Origin: Oscillospiraceae bacterium
GTDB lineage: Bacteria > Bacillota > Clostridia > Oscillospirales > Oscillospiraceae
NCBI GenBank assembly: GCA_021202845.1
Contig: JAJQCF010000022.1
Location: 181,197-245,196, forward strand
Reading direction: 5' to 3'
DNA length: 64,000 nt
Shown here piece by piece: positions 1 to 9,331 of this stretch. Numbering within the stretch: the first letter of the stretch is position 1; each line of letters opens with the position of its first letter. The notes below the pieces were generated by a model, which did no database searches, was not told the DNA's origin, and saw only the letters and a program-made list of their open reading frames with translations. A program made the translations under genes and the position numbers.

Positions 1-2
1 CC

Positions 3-656
3 GGCGACATCTGCACCGCCGTTCTCTGCGACGGCATGGGCGGCGCGCAGGCGGGCAGCGTTGCCAGCCGTATGGCGGCGGACGCATTCATGTTCCATGC
101 CGCGAACTCCCTTGATGCCGCGTCCTCGGCGCAGGACATGAAGAACATACTGGTGGAAGCGGTGAACTACGCCAACATAAAGGTCTACGACCGCTCTTTC
201 GCGGACTTCGCCTGCATGGGCATGGGCTCCACGCTGGTGGCGTTTGTCGCCACGGAAAAGCGCTGCTTCGTGGCCAACGTCGGCGACAGCCGCGCGTATC
301 TGATTGCCGGCAACAAAATCAGCCAGATAAGCCGCGACCACTCGCTGGTGGAAGAGCTGGTTGAGCAGGGCAAGATAACCCCCGAGGAGGCGCAGACCCA
401 CCCGCAGAAGAACATAATAACCCGCGCCATAGGCGTTGAGGCCTCCGTTCACGCCGATATTTTCAAGATGAAGCCGCAGAGCGGAGACATTTTGCTGCTG
501 TGCTCCGACGGACTGAGCAACCTTGTGTCGGACGCGGAAATGCTGGAAAAAGTGAAAGACGCGGCTGAGGTGGAGGACGCATGCCGCGCGCTTTTGGACA
601 CCGCCCTTGAGCGCGGAGCGCCGGACAACGTGACGGTGCTCATCGCCGAGCTTTGA
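3..656 (+). CDS. PP2C-family Ser/Thr protein phosphatase (5' end outside window)
   Basis: This is the C-terminal part of a Stp/PrpC-type PP2C phosphatase. The reading frame is open from the window edge, so the true start lies upstream. The metal-binding DGMGG motif is at the very beginning, followed by GDSRAYL, a SRDHSLV stretch, a CSDGLSN aspartate motif and a C-terminal APDNVTVL motif, so the catalytic core is essentially complete. PP2C enzymes of this type dephosphorylate targets of the PASTA kinase encoded 18 bases downstream, and this gene pair is a standard Firmicute arrangement linked to cell-wall and translation control. Family identity is certain; substrates are not visible. Confidence 0.95.
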   Translation, partial: GDICTAVLCDGMGGAQAGSVASRMAADAFMFHAANSLDAASSAQDMKNILVEAVNYANIKVYDRSFADFACMGMGSTLVAFVATEKRCFVANVGDSRAYLIAGNKISQISRDHSLVEELVEQGKITPEEAQTHPQKNIITRAIGVEASVHADIFKMKPQSGDILLLCSDGLSNLVSDAEMLEKVKDAAEVEDACRALLDTALERGAPDNVTVLIAEL

Positions 657-674
657 TGAGGGGGTCGGATAAAT

Positions 675-2363
675 ATGGACAATAACATGGACAGATATAT
701 CGGTCAAACCCTTGACGGGCGTTACGCCATTTCCGAAAAAATAGGCTCCGGCGGCATGGCGGTTGTGTACAGAGCGCAGGACACGCTGCTCAACAGAAGC
801 GTCGCCATAAAAATACTGCGCGACGACATGGCCTCCGACCGTGAGTTCCGCGACCACTTCAAGGCCGAGGCGCAGGCCGTTGCCATGCTGTCACACCAGA
901 ACATAATGTCGGTCTACGACGTAAGCCGCGTGCCCAACCCCGACTACATCGTCATGGAGTTGGTGGAAGGGCAGACGCTCAAGCAATATATGCTCTCCCA
1001 AGGCACATTAAGCGAGGGGGAGACGGTGCATTTTGCCGCGCAGATATGCCGCGCGCTGTCCCACGCGCACAGCAAGGGCATTATCCACCGCGACATAAAG
1101 CCGCAGAATATCATGATAACCGGCGAGGGCGTGGCCAAGGTGACGGATTTCGGCATCGCCTACCTCGAAAACACGCAGCAGATGGACTCCAAGACCGCCG
1201 TCGGCAGCGTACACTACATCTCGCCCGAGCAGGCGCAGGGTCACCCCGTGGACGCGAGGAGCGACATATACTCTCTGGGCGTCGTCATGTACGAAATGCT
1301 CACCGGCACGCTGCCCTATACCGGCGACACCGTGGAGGCCATAGCGCTGCAGCATATCGCCGGCAAACCGCGGCCTCTAAGCGAGCTGAACCCCGAAGTT
1401 TCGCCGAAGTTAGAGGCCATAACGCTCAAGGCCATGAACGCCGACATCCAAAAGCGCTACCAGACGGCGAGCGAGCTGCTGGCCGCGCTGGAGGCGCTGC
1501 GCGGCGGGGGAACCGAGAGCGGCGACGGCGCGGGCGGGGCAGACGTCTACCCCGACGTTGAGCCGATTTCCAGAACGGGCGAGATGAGCCGCGAGTCCTA
1601 CGCCCGCCGCAGCCGCCGCGCGGGCAAGGTCAGTCTGCTGTCCGGCATATTCCTCGTGCTGGTGTTCATTGTGGCGGTGTTCGCGTTTTTGTGGAGCTAC
1701 TGGCTGGACGACCTCTTTGCCGACTCCGAGCGCATAAACATTCCCAATTTCGCGGGCAGCGACTACGAGGACATAATCCACAACTCCGAGTTTACCTCAA
1801 TTTATAACTTCACCGTTGTGCGCACGCCGAACGCCGAATATGACGAGGGCATCATTATCAGCCAAAGCCCCGCCGAGGGCAAGTCGCTGGCGCTGGACGA
1901 GGACGGCATCGACGTGACGCTTACCGTCAGCTCCGGCATACAGCTGGTGGAGATTCCCGACGTGATAAACATGGACTACCGCGAGGCGAGCATAACGCTC
2001 ACGGCGGCGGGCTTTGAGCCCGAGCTGGAGTACAGCGCCTCGGACAGCGTGACGGCGGACTATGTAATGTACACATCTCCCGACGCGGGCGAGGTCATAC
2101 CTACCGGCACGACCGTTTATGTGACAGTCAGCACGGGGCCGGAGTCAATTACCGTTGATATGCCGAACCTTATCGGCCTCTCGCGCGACGCGGCGGTAGA
2201 AAAATTGGAGAGCGCCAACCTCTCCGTGGGTGCTATAAGCTACACGACGAACGAGCTGCCGGAGGGCACTGTCATCTGGCAGAGCATAACCGCCAACACC
2301 GAGGTCGAGCAGTACACAAAGGTGTATCTGCAAATATCCACCGGCGATGGAAGCACAGACTAA
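675..2363 (+). CDS. prkC: PASTA-domain Ser/Thr protein kinase (PrkC/StkP type)
   Basis: This is a membrane receptor kinase of 562 residues. The cytoplasmic kinase domain covers about residues 8-275, with the glycine loop GSGGMAVVY at 24-32, Lys46, the HRDIKPQN catalytic loop with Asp140, and DFG at 158-160. A single transmembrane helix lies near residues 320-345. Three extracellular PASTA repeats follow, each opening with an IPN, IPD or MPN motif; PASTA modules bind peptidoglycan fragments. The start at 675 is preceded by GAGGGGG at good spacing. The gene follows its cognate PP2C phosphatase and overlaps rsgA by 17 bases, so the three are probably co-transcribed. RsgA is a known kind of target for such kinases. 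Confidence 0.95.
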   Translation: MDNNMDRYIGQTLDGRYAISEKIGSGGMAVVYRAQDTLLNRSVAIKILRDDMASDREFRDHFKAEAQAVAMLSHQNIMSVYDVSRVPNPDYIVMELVEGQTLKQYMLSQGTLSEGETVHFAAQICRALSHAHSKGIIHRDIKPQNIMITGEGVAKVTDFGIAYLENTQQMDSKTAVGSVHYISPEQAQGHPVDARSDIYSLGVVMYEMLTGTLPYTGDTVEAIALQHIAGKPRPLSELNPEVSPKLEAITLKAMNADIQKRYQTASELLAALEALRGGGTESGDGAGGADVYPDVEPISRTGEMSRESYARRSRRAGKVSLLSGIFLVLVFIVAVFAFLWSYWLDDLFADSERINIPNFAGSDYEDIIHNSEFTSIYNFTVVRTPNAEYDEGIIISQSPAEGKSLALDEDGIDVTLTVSSGIQLVEIPDVINMDYREASITLTAAGFEPELEYSASDSVTADYVMYTSPDAGEVIPTGTTVYVTVSTGPESITVDMPNLIGLSRDAAVEKLESANLSVGAISYTTNELPEGTVIWQSITANTEVEQYTKVYLQISTGDGSTD

Positions 2364-3258
2364 CGCCGCCCGCCGCGCGGGGAGAATAACGCGGCTGCTG
2401 GCGGGCTTTTACACAGTGGACACCGAGGACGGCGAGAGCGTGAGCTGCCGCGCGCGCGGAAAGTTCAGGCTGGACGGCACGTCTCCGCTTGTCGGCGACA
2501 GGGTGCTTATCAGCATGAACCCCGACGGCAGCGGCTATGTCACGGAGGTGCTGCCGCGCAGGAACTTCTTCCTGCGTCCGGCGGTGGCGAACGTGGACTG
2601 CCTTGTGCTGATGGCCGCGGCGGTGAACCCCATAACAGACCCCTTTTTGATAGACCGCGTGGCCGTTATTGCGGAGAGCCGCGGCGTCGGAGTTGTGGTG
2701 GTAATTAACAAGTGCTCTCTTGACAGGGGAGACGAGCTTTTTGAGATTTATTCCTCAACCGGCTATCCCGTTTTGCGCACCGACGCGCTGACGGGCGAGG
2801 GCGTTGCGGAGCTGCGCGGGCTGCTCAGCGGCAAGACCGCCGCTTTCACCGGCAACTCCGGCGTGGGCAAGTCCAGCCTGCTGAACGCGATGTCCCCCGG
2901 GCTGTCGCAGCAGGTGGGCGAGGTCAGCGAGCGCCTTGGCCGCGGACGGCACACGACCCGCCACGTCCAGCTCTTCAGCCTCGGCGGCGGCACGTTCATC
3001 GCCGACACCCCGGGCTTTTCCACGTTCGACCTCAAGCAGATTGAGCCGGTCAAGGCGGAAAATCTGCAATATTTGTTCCCCGAGTTTGCGCCGCACCTCG
3101 GCCAATGCCGCTTCGACGACTGCGCCCACATCTCCGAGCCCGACTGCGCCGTGCTGGAAGCCGTGCGCACCGGCGCCATAAACCCCACCCGCCACGCCAG
3201 CTACACCAAGCTCCACGCTATCTGCTCCGAGTTCAAGGACTGGGAGAGAAAAGGGTAA
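2347..3258 (+). CDS. rsgA: Ribosome small-subunit-dependent GTPase RsgA
   Basis: This 303-residue protein is a circularly permuted GTPase that assists late maturation of the 30S subunit. It has an N-terminal OB-fold region and the permuted order of G motifs: NKCS (G4) before the P-loop GNSGVGKSS at residues 169-177 and DTPG (G3). The C-terminal zinc finger ligands are visible as Cys254, Cys259, His261 and Cys267. The ATG lies inside the end of the kinase gene, which indicates translational coupling. The length is typical of the family. No rpe or thiamine pyrophosphokinase gene follows, as it often does in Bacilli; a strong hairpin closes the unit instead. Confidence 0.96.
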   Translation: MEAQTNAARRAGRITRLLAGFYTVDTEDGESVSCRARGKFRLDGTSPLVGDRVLISMNPDGSGYVTEVLPRRNFFLRPAVANVDCLVLMAAAVNPITDPFLIDRVAVIAESRGVGVVVVINKCSLDRGDELFEIYSSTGYPVLRTDALTGEGVAELRGLLSGKTAAFTGNSGVGKSSLLNAMSPGLSQQVGEVSERLGRGRHTTRHVQLFSLGGGTFIADTPGFSTFDLKQIEPVKAENLQYLFPEFAPHLGQCRFDDCAHISEPDCAVLEAVRTGAINPTRHASYTKLHAICSEFKDWERKG

Positions 3259-3270
3259 AAACAAGTTTTC

Positions 3271-3308
3271 GAGGCTGCACCGAAGCCCTTTCGCTTCGGC
3301 GCAGCCTC
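3271..3308. terminator. Long hairpin between rsgA and the MATE gene
   Basis: GAGGCTGC pairs with GCAGCCTC, and CCGAAG with CTTCGG inside it. There is no U tract on the plus side, whereas the minus strand runs into a T-containing tail. It may be a weak terminator or a processing/stabilising hairpin at the end of the prkC-rsgA unit. Confidence 0.6.
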
Positions 3309-3334
3309 TGCTGACGAGAGAAGAGAGCTGCCCC

Positions 3335-4717
3335 ATGCCCGACGAAAAGCAGGCGTCCTTGGACGCGCAGAAAAGTGAATTATTCGAGTGCACGCCGATT
3401 CCGCGGGCTGTGATGAAAATGGCGGTCCCCACGGTTCTCAGCTCCCTTGTCATGGTTATTTATAATCTGGCGGACACTTACTTCGTGGGGCTGCTGAACA
3501 GCTCTGTCGAGAACGCGGCCGTCACGCTGGCCGCGCCGGTGCTGCTGGCTTTCAACGCCGTAATCAACCTGTTCGGGATTGGCGGTTCAAGTCTGATGAG
3601 CCGCTACTTGGGGCAGAAGCAATTTGCAGAGGTGAAGAAGAGCTCTGCTGTCAGCTTTTACTGCGCGGCAGGCTTTTCGCTGATGTTTTCTCTGCTCTTT
3701 GCTCTTTTCCACACGCAGATGCTGGGGATTCTCGGCACCACGGCCGACACCGCGGCGGCCACTTGGCAGTACCTTTGGTGGACAACCGTCTGCGGAGCCG
3801 TACCGGCAATCCTCAACGTGGTGCTGGCGAATTTGGTGCGCGCGGAGGGAGCCTCGCTCCACGCCAGTGTCGGCACCATAAGCGGCTGCGTTCTCAACAT
3901 TATCCTTGACCCCGTTTTCATTCTGCCATTCGGCCTCAATATGGGTGCGGCCGGAGCAGGGCTGGCCACGTTTATTTCCAACTGCACAGCCTGCGGCTAC
4001 TTTTTCGTCTTGCTGTGGGTGCGGCGCGGGCAGACAATGGTGTGTGTCAGCCCGCGGGCATTCTCGCTTGACCCGATAATTCTCCGCCGGATTTGCGCCG
4101 TCGGCGTGCCCGCGGCAATTCAAAATCTGCTGAACGTGACGGGCATGACGGTGCTGAACAACTTCACGGCAGTCTACGGCTCCACAGCGGTTGCCGCAAT
4201 GGGCATTGCGCAGAAGATAAGCATGATTCCGATGTACATAACAATGGGCATTTCTCAGGGGCTGATGCCGCTGGTGGGATACAACTACGCCAGCGGGAAC
4301 CGAGAACGCATGAAGAAAGCAATTACCTTTACGGCGAAGCTCAGCATTGTTTTTATCGTTTTGATGTCGATAGGCTACTACGCGGGAGCGGAGCGGCTGG
4401 TAGGTTTGTTCATGAAGAACACGGAGGTCATAGCCTACGGCGGCCGCTTCCTCCGCGGAATGTGTATCGGTCTGGTGTTCCTGTCGATTGACTTTCTGGC
4501 CGTCGGCGTGTTCCAAGCCTGCGGCATGGGAACATCCTCGCTGGTCTTTGCCATTCTGCGAAAAATAGTTCTGGAAATTCCCGCGCTGTTCATCCTGAAC
4601 CGCCTCTGGCCGCTGTACGGCCTCGCCTACGCCCAAACCTGCGCCGAATTTGTCTTAGCCATAGCCGCGGCTGTGCTGCTGAGAAAAATGTTCCGCGAGG
4701 GGAACACGGTTAAATAA
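3335..4717 (+). CDS. MATE family multidrug/Na+ antiporter
   Basis: This 460-residue polytopic inner-membrane protein has about twelve hydrophobic segments and the two-fold internal repeat of the MATE family. Typical features are a start resembling PIPRAVMKMAVPTVLS, the LADTYFVGLL motif in the first helix pair, and a second-half counterpart around GMGTSSLVF. Such proteins export cationic drugs or metabolites in exchange for Na+ or H+; the substrate cannot be read from sequence. A purine-rich GAGAAGAGAG precedes the start. The gene stands alone between the hairpin after rsgA and a bidirectional terminator. Confidence 0.93.
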   Translation: MPDEKQASLDAQKSELFECTPIPRAVMKMAVPTVLSSLVMVIYNLADTYFVGLLNSSVENAAVTLAAPVLLAFNAVINLFGIGGSSLMSRYLGQKQFAEVKKSSAVSFYCAAGFSLMFSLLFALFHTQMLGILGTTADTAAATWQYLWWTTVCGAVPAILNVVLANLVRAEGASLHASVGTISGCVLNIILDPVFILPFGLNMGAAGAGLATFISNCTACGYFFVLLWVRRGQTMVCVSPRAFSLDPIILRRICAVGVPAAIQNLLNVTGMTVLNNFTAVYGSTAVAAMGIAQKISMIPMYITMGISQGLMPLVGYNYASGNRERMKKAITFTAKLSIVFIVLMSIGYYAGAERLVGLFMKNTEVIAYGGRFLRGMCIGLVFLSIDFLAVGVFQACGMGTSSLVFAILRKIVLEIPALFILNRLWPLYGLAYAQTCAEFVLAIAAAVLLRKMFREGNTVK

Positions 4718-4725
4718 GGAAAAAT

Positions 4726-4759
4726 GTCCGCCGGAGAAGCTGAGGCCTCTCCGGCGGAC
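4726..4759. terminator. Bidirectional terminator between MATE gene and glmS
   Basis: A perfect 12-bp stem, GTCCGCCGGAGA paired with TCTCCGGCGGAC, is flanked by an A-rich stretch on one side and a T-rich stretch on the other. It can therefore stop both converging transcripts. Confidence 0.9.
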
Positions 4760-4778
4760 GTTATTTATGTTTTGCTTA

Positions 4779-6617
4779 TTACTCCACCGTTACCGACTTT
4801 GCCAAGTTTCGCGGTTTATCTATGTCGCAGCCGCGCTGCAGGGCTACGTAGTAGGCGAAGAGCTGGAGGGGGAGGACGGCCAGTGAGGGCTGGAGGATGC
4901 GGTGAGCGTCGGGCACTGACAGCACCTTGTCTACCGTCTTTTTCATCTCCTCGGCGTTGCACTCCGTCGTCAGCGCCAGCACGTCGGCTCCGCGGGAGAG
5001 AACTTCCACCACGTTGCTCATCGTCTTGTCAAACAGCGGGTCATAGGTGCCGAGGGCGATGACAAGCGTGCCGTCCACAATGAGCGAGATAGTGCCGTGC
5101 TTGAGCTCGCCGCCGGCGTAGGCCTCCGAGTGGATATAGGAAATTTCCTTGAGCTTCAGCGAGCCCTCCATGCCCAGTGCGTAGTCGAGGTTGCGGCCTA
5201 TGAAGAACACGCTCTCGTGGTTGAAGCAGCGCGAGGCGAGGAACTTTATATCCTCCGTGTTGTCCAGCACGGTCTGCATCTGCTCCGGCAGACGGTCCAG
5301 CGCGTGCATCAGCTCGCCGTACTCCTCGCGCGAAATGCTCCCGCGCATATCCGCCAGCCACACGCCCAGCATATCCAGCAGCACAAGCTGTGTGGAGTAC
5401 GCCTTGGTCGTGGCAACGGCAATTTCCGGCCCCGCCCACGTGTACAGCACGTCGTCCGCGTCGCGCGCTATGGACGAGCCGACGACGTTGACAATAGCCA
5501 GAGTGTGCGCGCCCAGCGACTTGGCCTTGCCCAGCGCCTTCATGGTGTCCAGCGTCTCGCCGGACTGGCTGATGATTATAACCAGCGTGTTCGGCCCCAC
5601 GACGGGGTCGGAGTAGCGGAACTCCGAGGCCAAGCACGGCTCGACGGGTATGTGCAGGAGGTGCTCAAGGTTATATTTGCCGACAACGCCCACATGGTAG
5701 CTGCTGCCGCAGGCCACAATGCAGATGCGCTGCACAGAGCGTATGTAGTCCACCGTCAGGCTCAGTCCGTCGAAGCAGATGCGCCCGTCGCGTATGCGCG
5801 GCGAGATTGTCTTGCGCACCGCCTCCGGCTGCTCCATTATCTCCTTGAGCATAAAGTGCTCGTAGCCGCCCTTTTCGGCGGAGGAGACGTCCCAGTCTAT
5901 TATGTGCCGCTCTTTATTTACGGGGCGGAGCATACTGTCGTATACAGTCGCGCCGCCGCGGCTGATTACGGCCACTTCGCCGTCGTCCATGTAGGATACG
6001 CAGCGCGTGTGGCGCAAAATGGCAGTGGCGTCGCTGGCGCAGAAGCAGCAGTCCTCGCCGTAGCCGAGCAGCAGCGGTGCGTCCTTGCGTGCGGCGATGA
6101 ATTTATCGGGGTCGTCGGCGCAGATTATCCCCAGCGCGTATGCGCCCTCGATTCTGTGCAGCACCTTGAACACGGCGTCGAGCAGGTCGCCGCTGCGCCG
6201 GAAGTAGTATTCGATGAGCTGCGCCACGACCTCGGTGTCCGTATCTGAGCGGAAGTGTACGCCCTCGCCCTGCAGGAACTCTTTGATTTCAACATAATTT
6301 TCTATTATGCCGTTATGTACAACAGCCACGCGGCCGTCCTCACTGAGGTGAGGGTGCGAGTTCACGTCGTTCGGTTCGCCGTGCGTCGCCCAGCGGGTGT
6401 GGCCTATGCCGAGGCAGCCGGAAAAGCACTTTCCGCCGTCCGTCAGCTCGCTGAGCGCGGCCAGCCGCCCCTTGGTTTTTTTCAGCTGCAAAACTCCGTC
6501 CTCGCTGACAACGGCAATGCCGGCGGAATCGTAGCCGCGGTATTCCAATTTTTGCAGTCCCTCAAGGAGAATCGGCCCCGCCGGAGCGGAACCGGCATAT
6601 CCAACTATCCCACACAT
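4779..6617 (-). CDS. glmS: Glutamine--fructose-6-phosphate aminotransferase (isomerizing)
   Basis: This cytosolic enzyme makes glucosamine-6-phosphate from fructose-6-phosphate and glutamine, the first step to UDP-GlcNAc and peptidoglycan. It has 612 residues, the usual length. After Met1 comes the catalytic Cys2 in MCGIVGY of the class II glutamine amidotransferase domain (about 1-235), then two SIS sugar-isomerase domains with the SQSGETLDT phosphate-binding signature, and the C-terminal KSVTVE tail. AAAGGGTGA precedes the ATG. It lies downstream of an iron-sulfur flavoprotein gene with about 100 bases between them. I saw no glmS ribozyme in that short gap. Confidence 0.98.
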   Translation of the reverse strand: MCGIVGYAGSAPAGPILLEGLQKLEYRGYDSAGIAVVSEDGVLQLKKTKGRLAALSELTDGGKCFSGCLGIGHTRWATHGEPNDVNSHPHLSEDGRVAVVHNGIIENYVEIKEFLQGEGVHFRSDTDTEVVAQLIEYYFRRSGDLLDAVFKVLHRIEGAYALGIICADDPDKFIAARKDAPLLLGYGEDCCFCASDATAILRHTRCVSYMDDGEVAVISRGGATVYDSMLRPVNKERHIIDWDVSSAEKGGYEHFMLKEIMEQPEAVRKTISPRIRDGRICFDGLSLTVDYIRSVQRICIVACGSSYHVGVVGKYNLEHLLHIPVEPCLASEFRYSDPVVGPNTLVIIISQSGETLDTMKALGKAKSLGAHTLAIVNVVGSSIARDADDVLYTWAGPEIAVATTKAYSTQLVLLDMLGVWLADMRGSISREEYGELMHALDRLPEQMQTVLDNTEDIKFLASRCFNHESVFFIGRNLDYALGMEGSLKLKEISYIHSEAYAGGELKHGTISLIVDGTLVIALGTYDPLFDKTMSNVVEVLSRGADVLALTTECNAEEMKKTVDKVLSVPDAHRILQPSLAVLPLQLFAYYVALQRGCDIDKPRNLAKSVTVE

Positions 6618-6720
6618 AACCGTTCACCCTTTCACATTTTGTGGCTGAATGTTGTGTAGTATATCACACGGAGTCGAATTTAGCAAGTAAATGTGACAGC
6701 GGCGGAATGTGGCGGGCGAT

Positions 6721-7269
6721 TTAGCTCTCGCCGACGGAGCGGCCCATGCTGAACGCCTCTTCCAGTGCGGGGCGGCCGTTTATGTCGCCCGCGTCGTTCA
6801 CGCCTCCGGCGAACACGGTTCCGGCCAGCGCCGCCTTTTCAAAGCAGTCTATCCAGCCGGTCAGCCCGCTTATGGCGCGCTCCGGCACGTCGCGCTCCTC
6901 CTCCGCCGCTGCGGTCAGCAGATATATGCTGCGGAAGGCGTAGTCCGAGAAGTAGAGCGAATTGCACCTGTCCAAAAGCGTTTTCATCTGGCCGCTCATC
7001 TCGTAGTAATATATAGGCGTGGCGAAGGCTATCGCGTCGGCGCGGCGCATTTTTTCCGCAATGGCCACGGCGTCGTCGTCAATGGCGCACCTGCCGAGGC
7101 GGTGACAGGCCAAGCAGCCGCGGCAGAAGGCCATAGTCTTGCCCTTGAGAGTTACCTTTTCCGCATTGCAGCCCGCAGACTGCGCTCCGTTCAAAAAGGC
7201 GTCTGCCAGCGCCTCGGAATTGCTGTTGGCGCGAAGGCTCGTGCTGATAACAAGAACATTTTTCGGCAT
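6721..7269 (-). CDS. Iron-sulfur flavoprotein / NAD(P)H-dependent FMN reductase family
   Basis: This 182-residue flavodoxin-fold protein has the FMN phosphate loop near the N-terminus (STSLRANSNSEAL) and a second flavin contact around TPIYYYEMSGQMK. It carries the compact cysteine motif C-x2-C-x2-C-x5-C at Cys49, 52, 55 and 61. That is the [4Fe-4S] signature of the iron-sulfur flavoprotein (ISF) family from anaerobes, which transfers electrons from ferredoxin and is tied to oxygen and peroxide stress. The physiological acceptor is unknown. The promoter has a 19-bp spacer with a dyad, as in MerR-family-controlled genes (separate entry). It is upstream of glmS in the same direction. Confidence 0.85.
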   Translation of the reverse strand: MPKNVLVISTSLRANSNSEALADAFLNGAQSAGCNAEKVTLKGKTMAFCRGCLACHRLGRCAIDDDAVAIAEKMRRADAIAFATPIYYYEMSGQMKTLLDRCNSLYFSDYAFRSIYLLTAAAEEERDVPERAISGLTGWIDCFEKAALAGTVFAGGVNDAGDINGRPALEEAFSMGRSVGES

Positions 7270-7317
7270 TTGTTTATTCTCCCTCTGACTTGTTTATTCG
7301 GCGTTGTGCCGCTGCGT

Positions 7318-7348
7318 ATTATAATACCTGAACCACGCTCCAAGTCAA
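7318..7348 (-). promoter_or_regulatory. Candidate MerR-type promoter with 19-bp spacer upstream of the flavoprotein gene
   Basis: Read on the minus strand there is TTGACT, then a 19-bp spacer, then TATAAT. The spacer region carries an imperfect dyad, ACTTGGA with TTCAGGT. Over-long 19-bp spacers with a central dyad are characteristic of promoters activated by MerR-family regulators. No MerR gene lies in the window. Confidence 0.55.
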
Positions 7349-7373
7349 GGGGATTTTGCTTCCGCGCAGACGC

Positions 7374-9209
7374 TCAAACCAGCTCTGCCTTGTACTCCCG
7401 CAGCCAGCCGTCCAGAGTCAGCAGCCACGCCAGCACCTGCGGGCCGCGCATGAGCTGGCCGTACCACGGCTCGGGGAGTATGTCGGGCGTGCGCATCAGC
7501 TCTGCCACCGCCGCGCCGTTCACAAGGCCGTGCAGCGGGCTGCCGCGGTCATTGAGCCGCTCAAGCAGCAGTTCATTCACGCGCCGCAGATAGTCGGGAT
7601 GGTAGGTCTTGGGGTAGGGGCTTTTCTTGCGCCAAGCCACGTCGGGCGTAAGAATGTCCTCGAACGCCTTGCGCATCAGCCCCTTTTCGCGCCCGTCCAG
7701 ACTTTTCAGCTCCCAAGGCAGATTGTAAGCAAGCTCGACTATCTCCTCGTCGGCAAACGGCACGCGCATCTCCAGCCCCCAAGCCATGCTCATGGCGTCC
7801 TTGCGCGAGAGCAGCGTCTGCATGAACCACTCGTAGTTCAGGCGGAACATCTGGCGCATTCTCACCGCGTGCGCGCTCTCGTTGGGCAGACAGTCCGTGC
7901 CCTCTATGGCGGCCTCGTAGGTTCCGCGCAGCCACTCTGCGGGATTTTCGCCCACGGCCTCTGGGGTCAGCAGCGCCTCGCGCACGTCGGTGGTGCGGCT
8001 CCACGGGAAGCACTGCTCGAACAAAATCTCCGAACGGTGATACCACGGGTAGCCGCCCATGAGCTCGTCTGCGCACTCGCCGCTCAGTCCCACGGTGAAG
8101 CCGCGCCGTATCTCGCGGCAGAAAAGATAGAGGCTGGAGTCCACGTCCGCCATGCCCGGCCAGCCGCGCTCCAGCGTGGAGGGCACCAGCGCGTCCGCCA
8201 GCGCCGTATTGGAGAGCGTCACGGTGCGGTGGTCGCTGCCAATAAGCTGCGACATCTGCCGCGCGTAGGGCGCGTCCTCGCTGGGCACGAAGGCGCCGGA
8301 GCGGAAGTAGCGGCTGTTGTCCGTGTAGTCCACGCTCCATGTGGTGAGCTGCCGCCCCTCGGCGCGATAGTGCTTTGCCGCCAGCGCGGAGAGTATGCTC
8401 GAGTCCAGCCCGCCGGAGAGCATACAGCACAGCGGCACGTCGCTCACGAGCTGGCGCTTGACCGCGCTCTCCGTGACGGCGCGCAGGCGGTCAATCGTCT
8501 CCTGCCGCCCCAGCTCATGCGGCGCGGCGGTCAGCGACCAGTAGCGGCGCACACTGAGCCCGCGCTCGGAGTAAGTCAGGCACTCGCCCGGGCGCAGCTC
8601 GCGGTAGTTCTTGAAAATTCCGCTGTCCGGCTTCTTCCCGGGGCCGAGCAGGAACAGCTCACGCCGTCCCTCCGCGTCCAAGCGCGGGCGCAGTCCGCCG
8701 CACCACGGCGCTGCCGCGGCCAGCGAGCGGATTGTGCTGCCGAAAACGAGCCTCCTGCCGTCCTCGTAGTAAAAAAGCGGCTTGACGCCCGCTCGGTCGC
8801 GCGCGGCGAACAGCGTGCCTTCCGCCGAGTTCCAGACGGCGAAGGCGAAGATGCCGCGCAGCTTTGCCAAACAGTCCGCGCCCCACTGGACATAGGACTT
8901 GAGCAGCACCTCCGTGTCCGAGTGCCCGTGAAAGCCCCAGCCCAGCGACGCGAGCTCCGAGCGTACGTCGTCCGTGTTGTACAGCTCGCCGTTATAGATG
9001 AGAGTGTACGCGCCCTCGCTCATCGGCTGCGCGCCGCCGAGTATGTCCACAACTGCCAGCCGCCTGTGCGCCAGAGCGCAGCGCTGCTCGACGTATACCC
9101 CGCCGCCGTCCGGCCCGCGCGCAATCAGCGTCTCCTGCATAGCCCGCACCGCGTCAATTTTTCCGCCAACGTCCTCGCAATAGCTGACCCAGCCCGCAAT
9201 CCCGCACAT
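7374..9209 (-). CDS. asnB: Asparagine synthase (glutamine-hydrolysing)
   Basis: This 611-residue cytosolic enzyme makes asparagine from aspartate, glutamine and ATP. The start is placed at the ATG giving MCGIAGW, because Cys2 is the amidotransferase nucleophile and GAAGGGAG sits just upstream; a longer open frame extending 22 codons further has no support. The N-terminal class II glutaminase domain (about 1-190) is followed by the synthetase domain with the pyrophosphate loop MLSGGLDSS. The length matches the AsnB class of Clostridia. It is divergent from the solute-binding lipoprotein gene at 9404 and appears monocistronic. Confidence 0.96.
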   Translation of the reverse strand: MCGIAGWVSYCEDVGGKIDAVRAMQETLIARGPDGGGVYVEQRCALAHRRLAVVDILGGAQPMSEGAYTLIYNGELYNTDDVRSELASLGWGFHGHSDTEVLLKSYVQWGADCLAKLRGIFAFAVWNSAEGTLFAARDRAGVKPLFYYEDGRRLVFGSTIRSLAAAAPWCGGLRPRLDAEGRRELFLLGPGKKPDSGIFKNYRELRPGECLTYSERGLSVRRYWSLTAAPHELGRQETIDRLRAVTESAVKRQLVSDVPLCCMLSGGLDSSILSALAAKHYRAEGRQLTTWSVDYTDNSRYFRSGAFVPSEDAPYARQMSQLIGSDHRTVTLSNTALADALVPSTLERGWPGMADVDSSLYLFCREIRRGFTVGLSGECADELMGGYPWYHRSEILFEQCFPWSRTTDVREALLTPEAVGENPAEWLRGTYEAAIEGTDCLPNESAHAVRMRQMFRLNYEWFMQTLLSRKDAMSMAWGLEMRVPFADEEIVELAYNLPWELKSLDGREKGLMRKAFEDILTPDVAWRKKSPYPKTYHPDYLRRVNELLLERLNDRGSPLHGLVNGAAVAELMRTPDILPEPWYGQLMRGPQVLAWLLTLDGWLREYKAELV

Positions 9210-9331
9210 AAAATCCGCTCCCTTCAAGTTTTTCGACTGTATAAGTATATGCGAGGCGGCGGGGCAGTGACACATTTTGCGCCGCGAGGGAGAAAGCTCG
9301 GCAAATTTTTATCTTTGATGCAAATTTTACG

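Noticed and set aside
5097-6248. Long open frame antisense to glmS
   Set aside because: Shadow of glmS; His/Val/Arg-rich translation without recognisable domains.
6618-6720. Possible glmS ribozyme upstream of glmS
   Set aside because: The gap to the flavoprotein gene is only about 100 bases and shows no ribozyme core; a full ribozyme does not fit.
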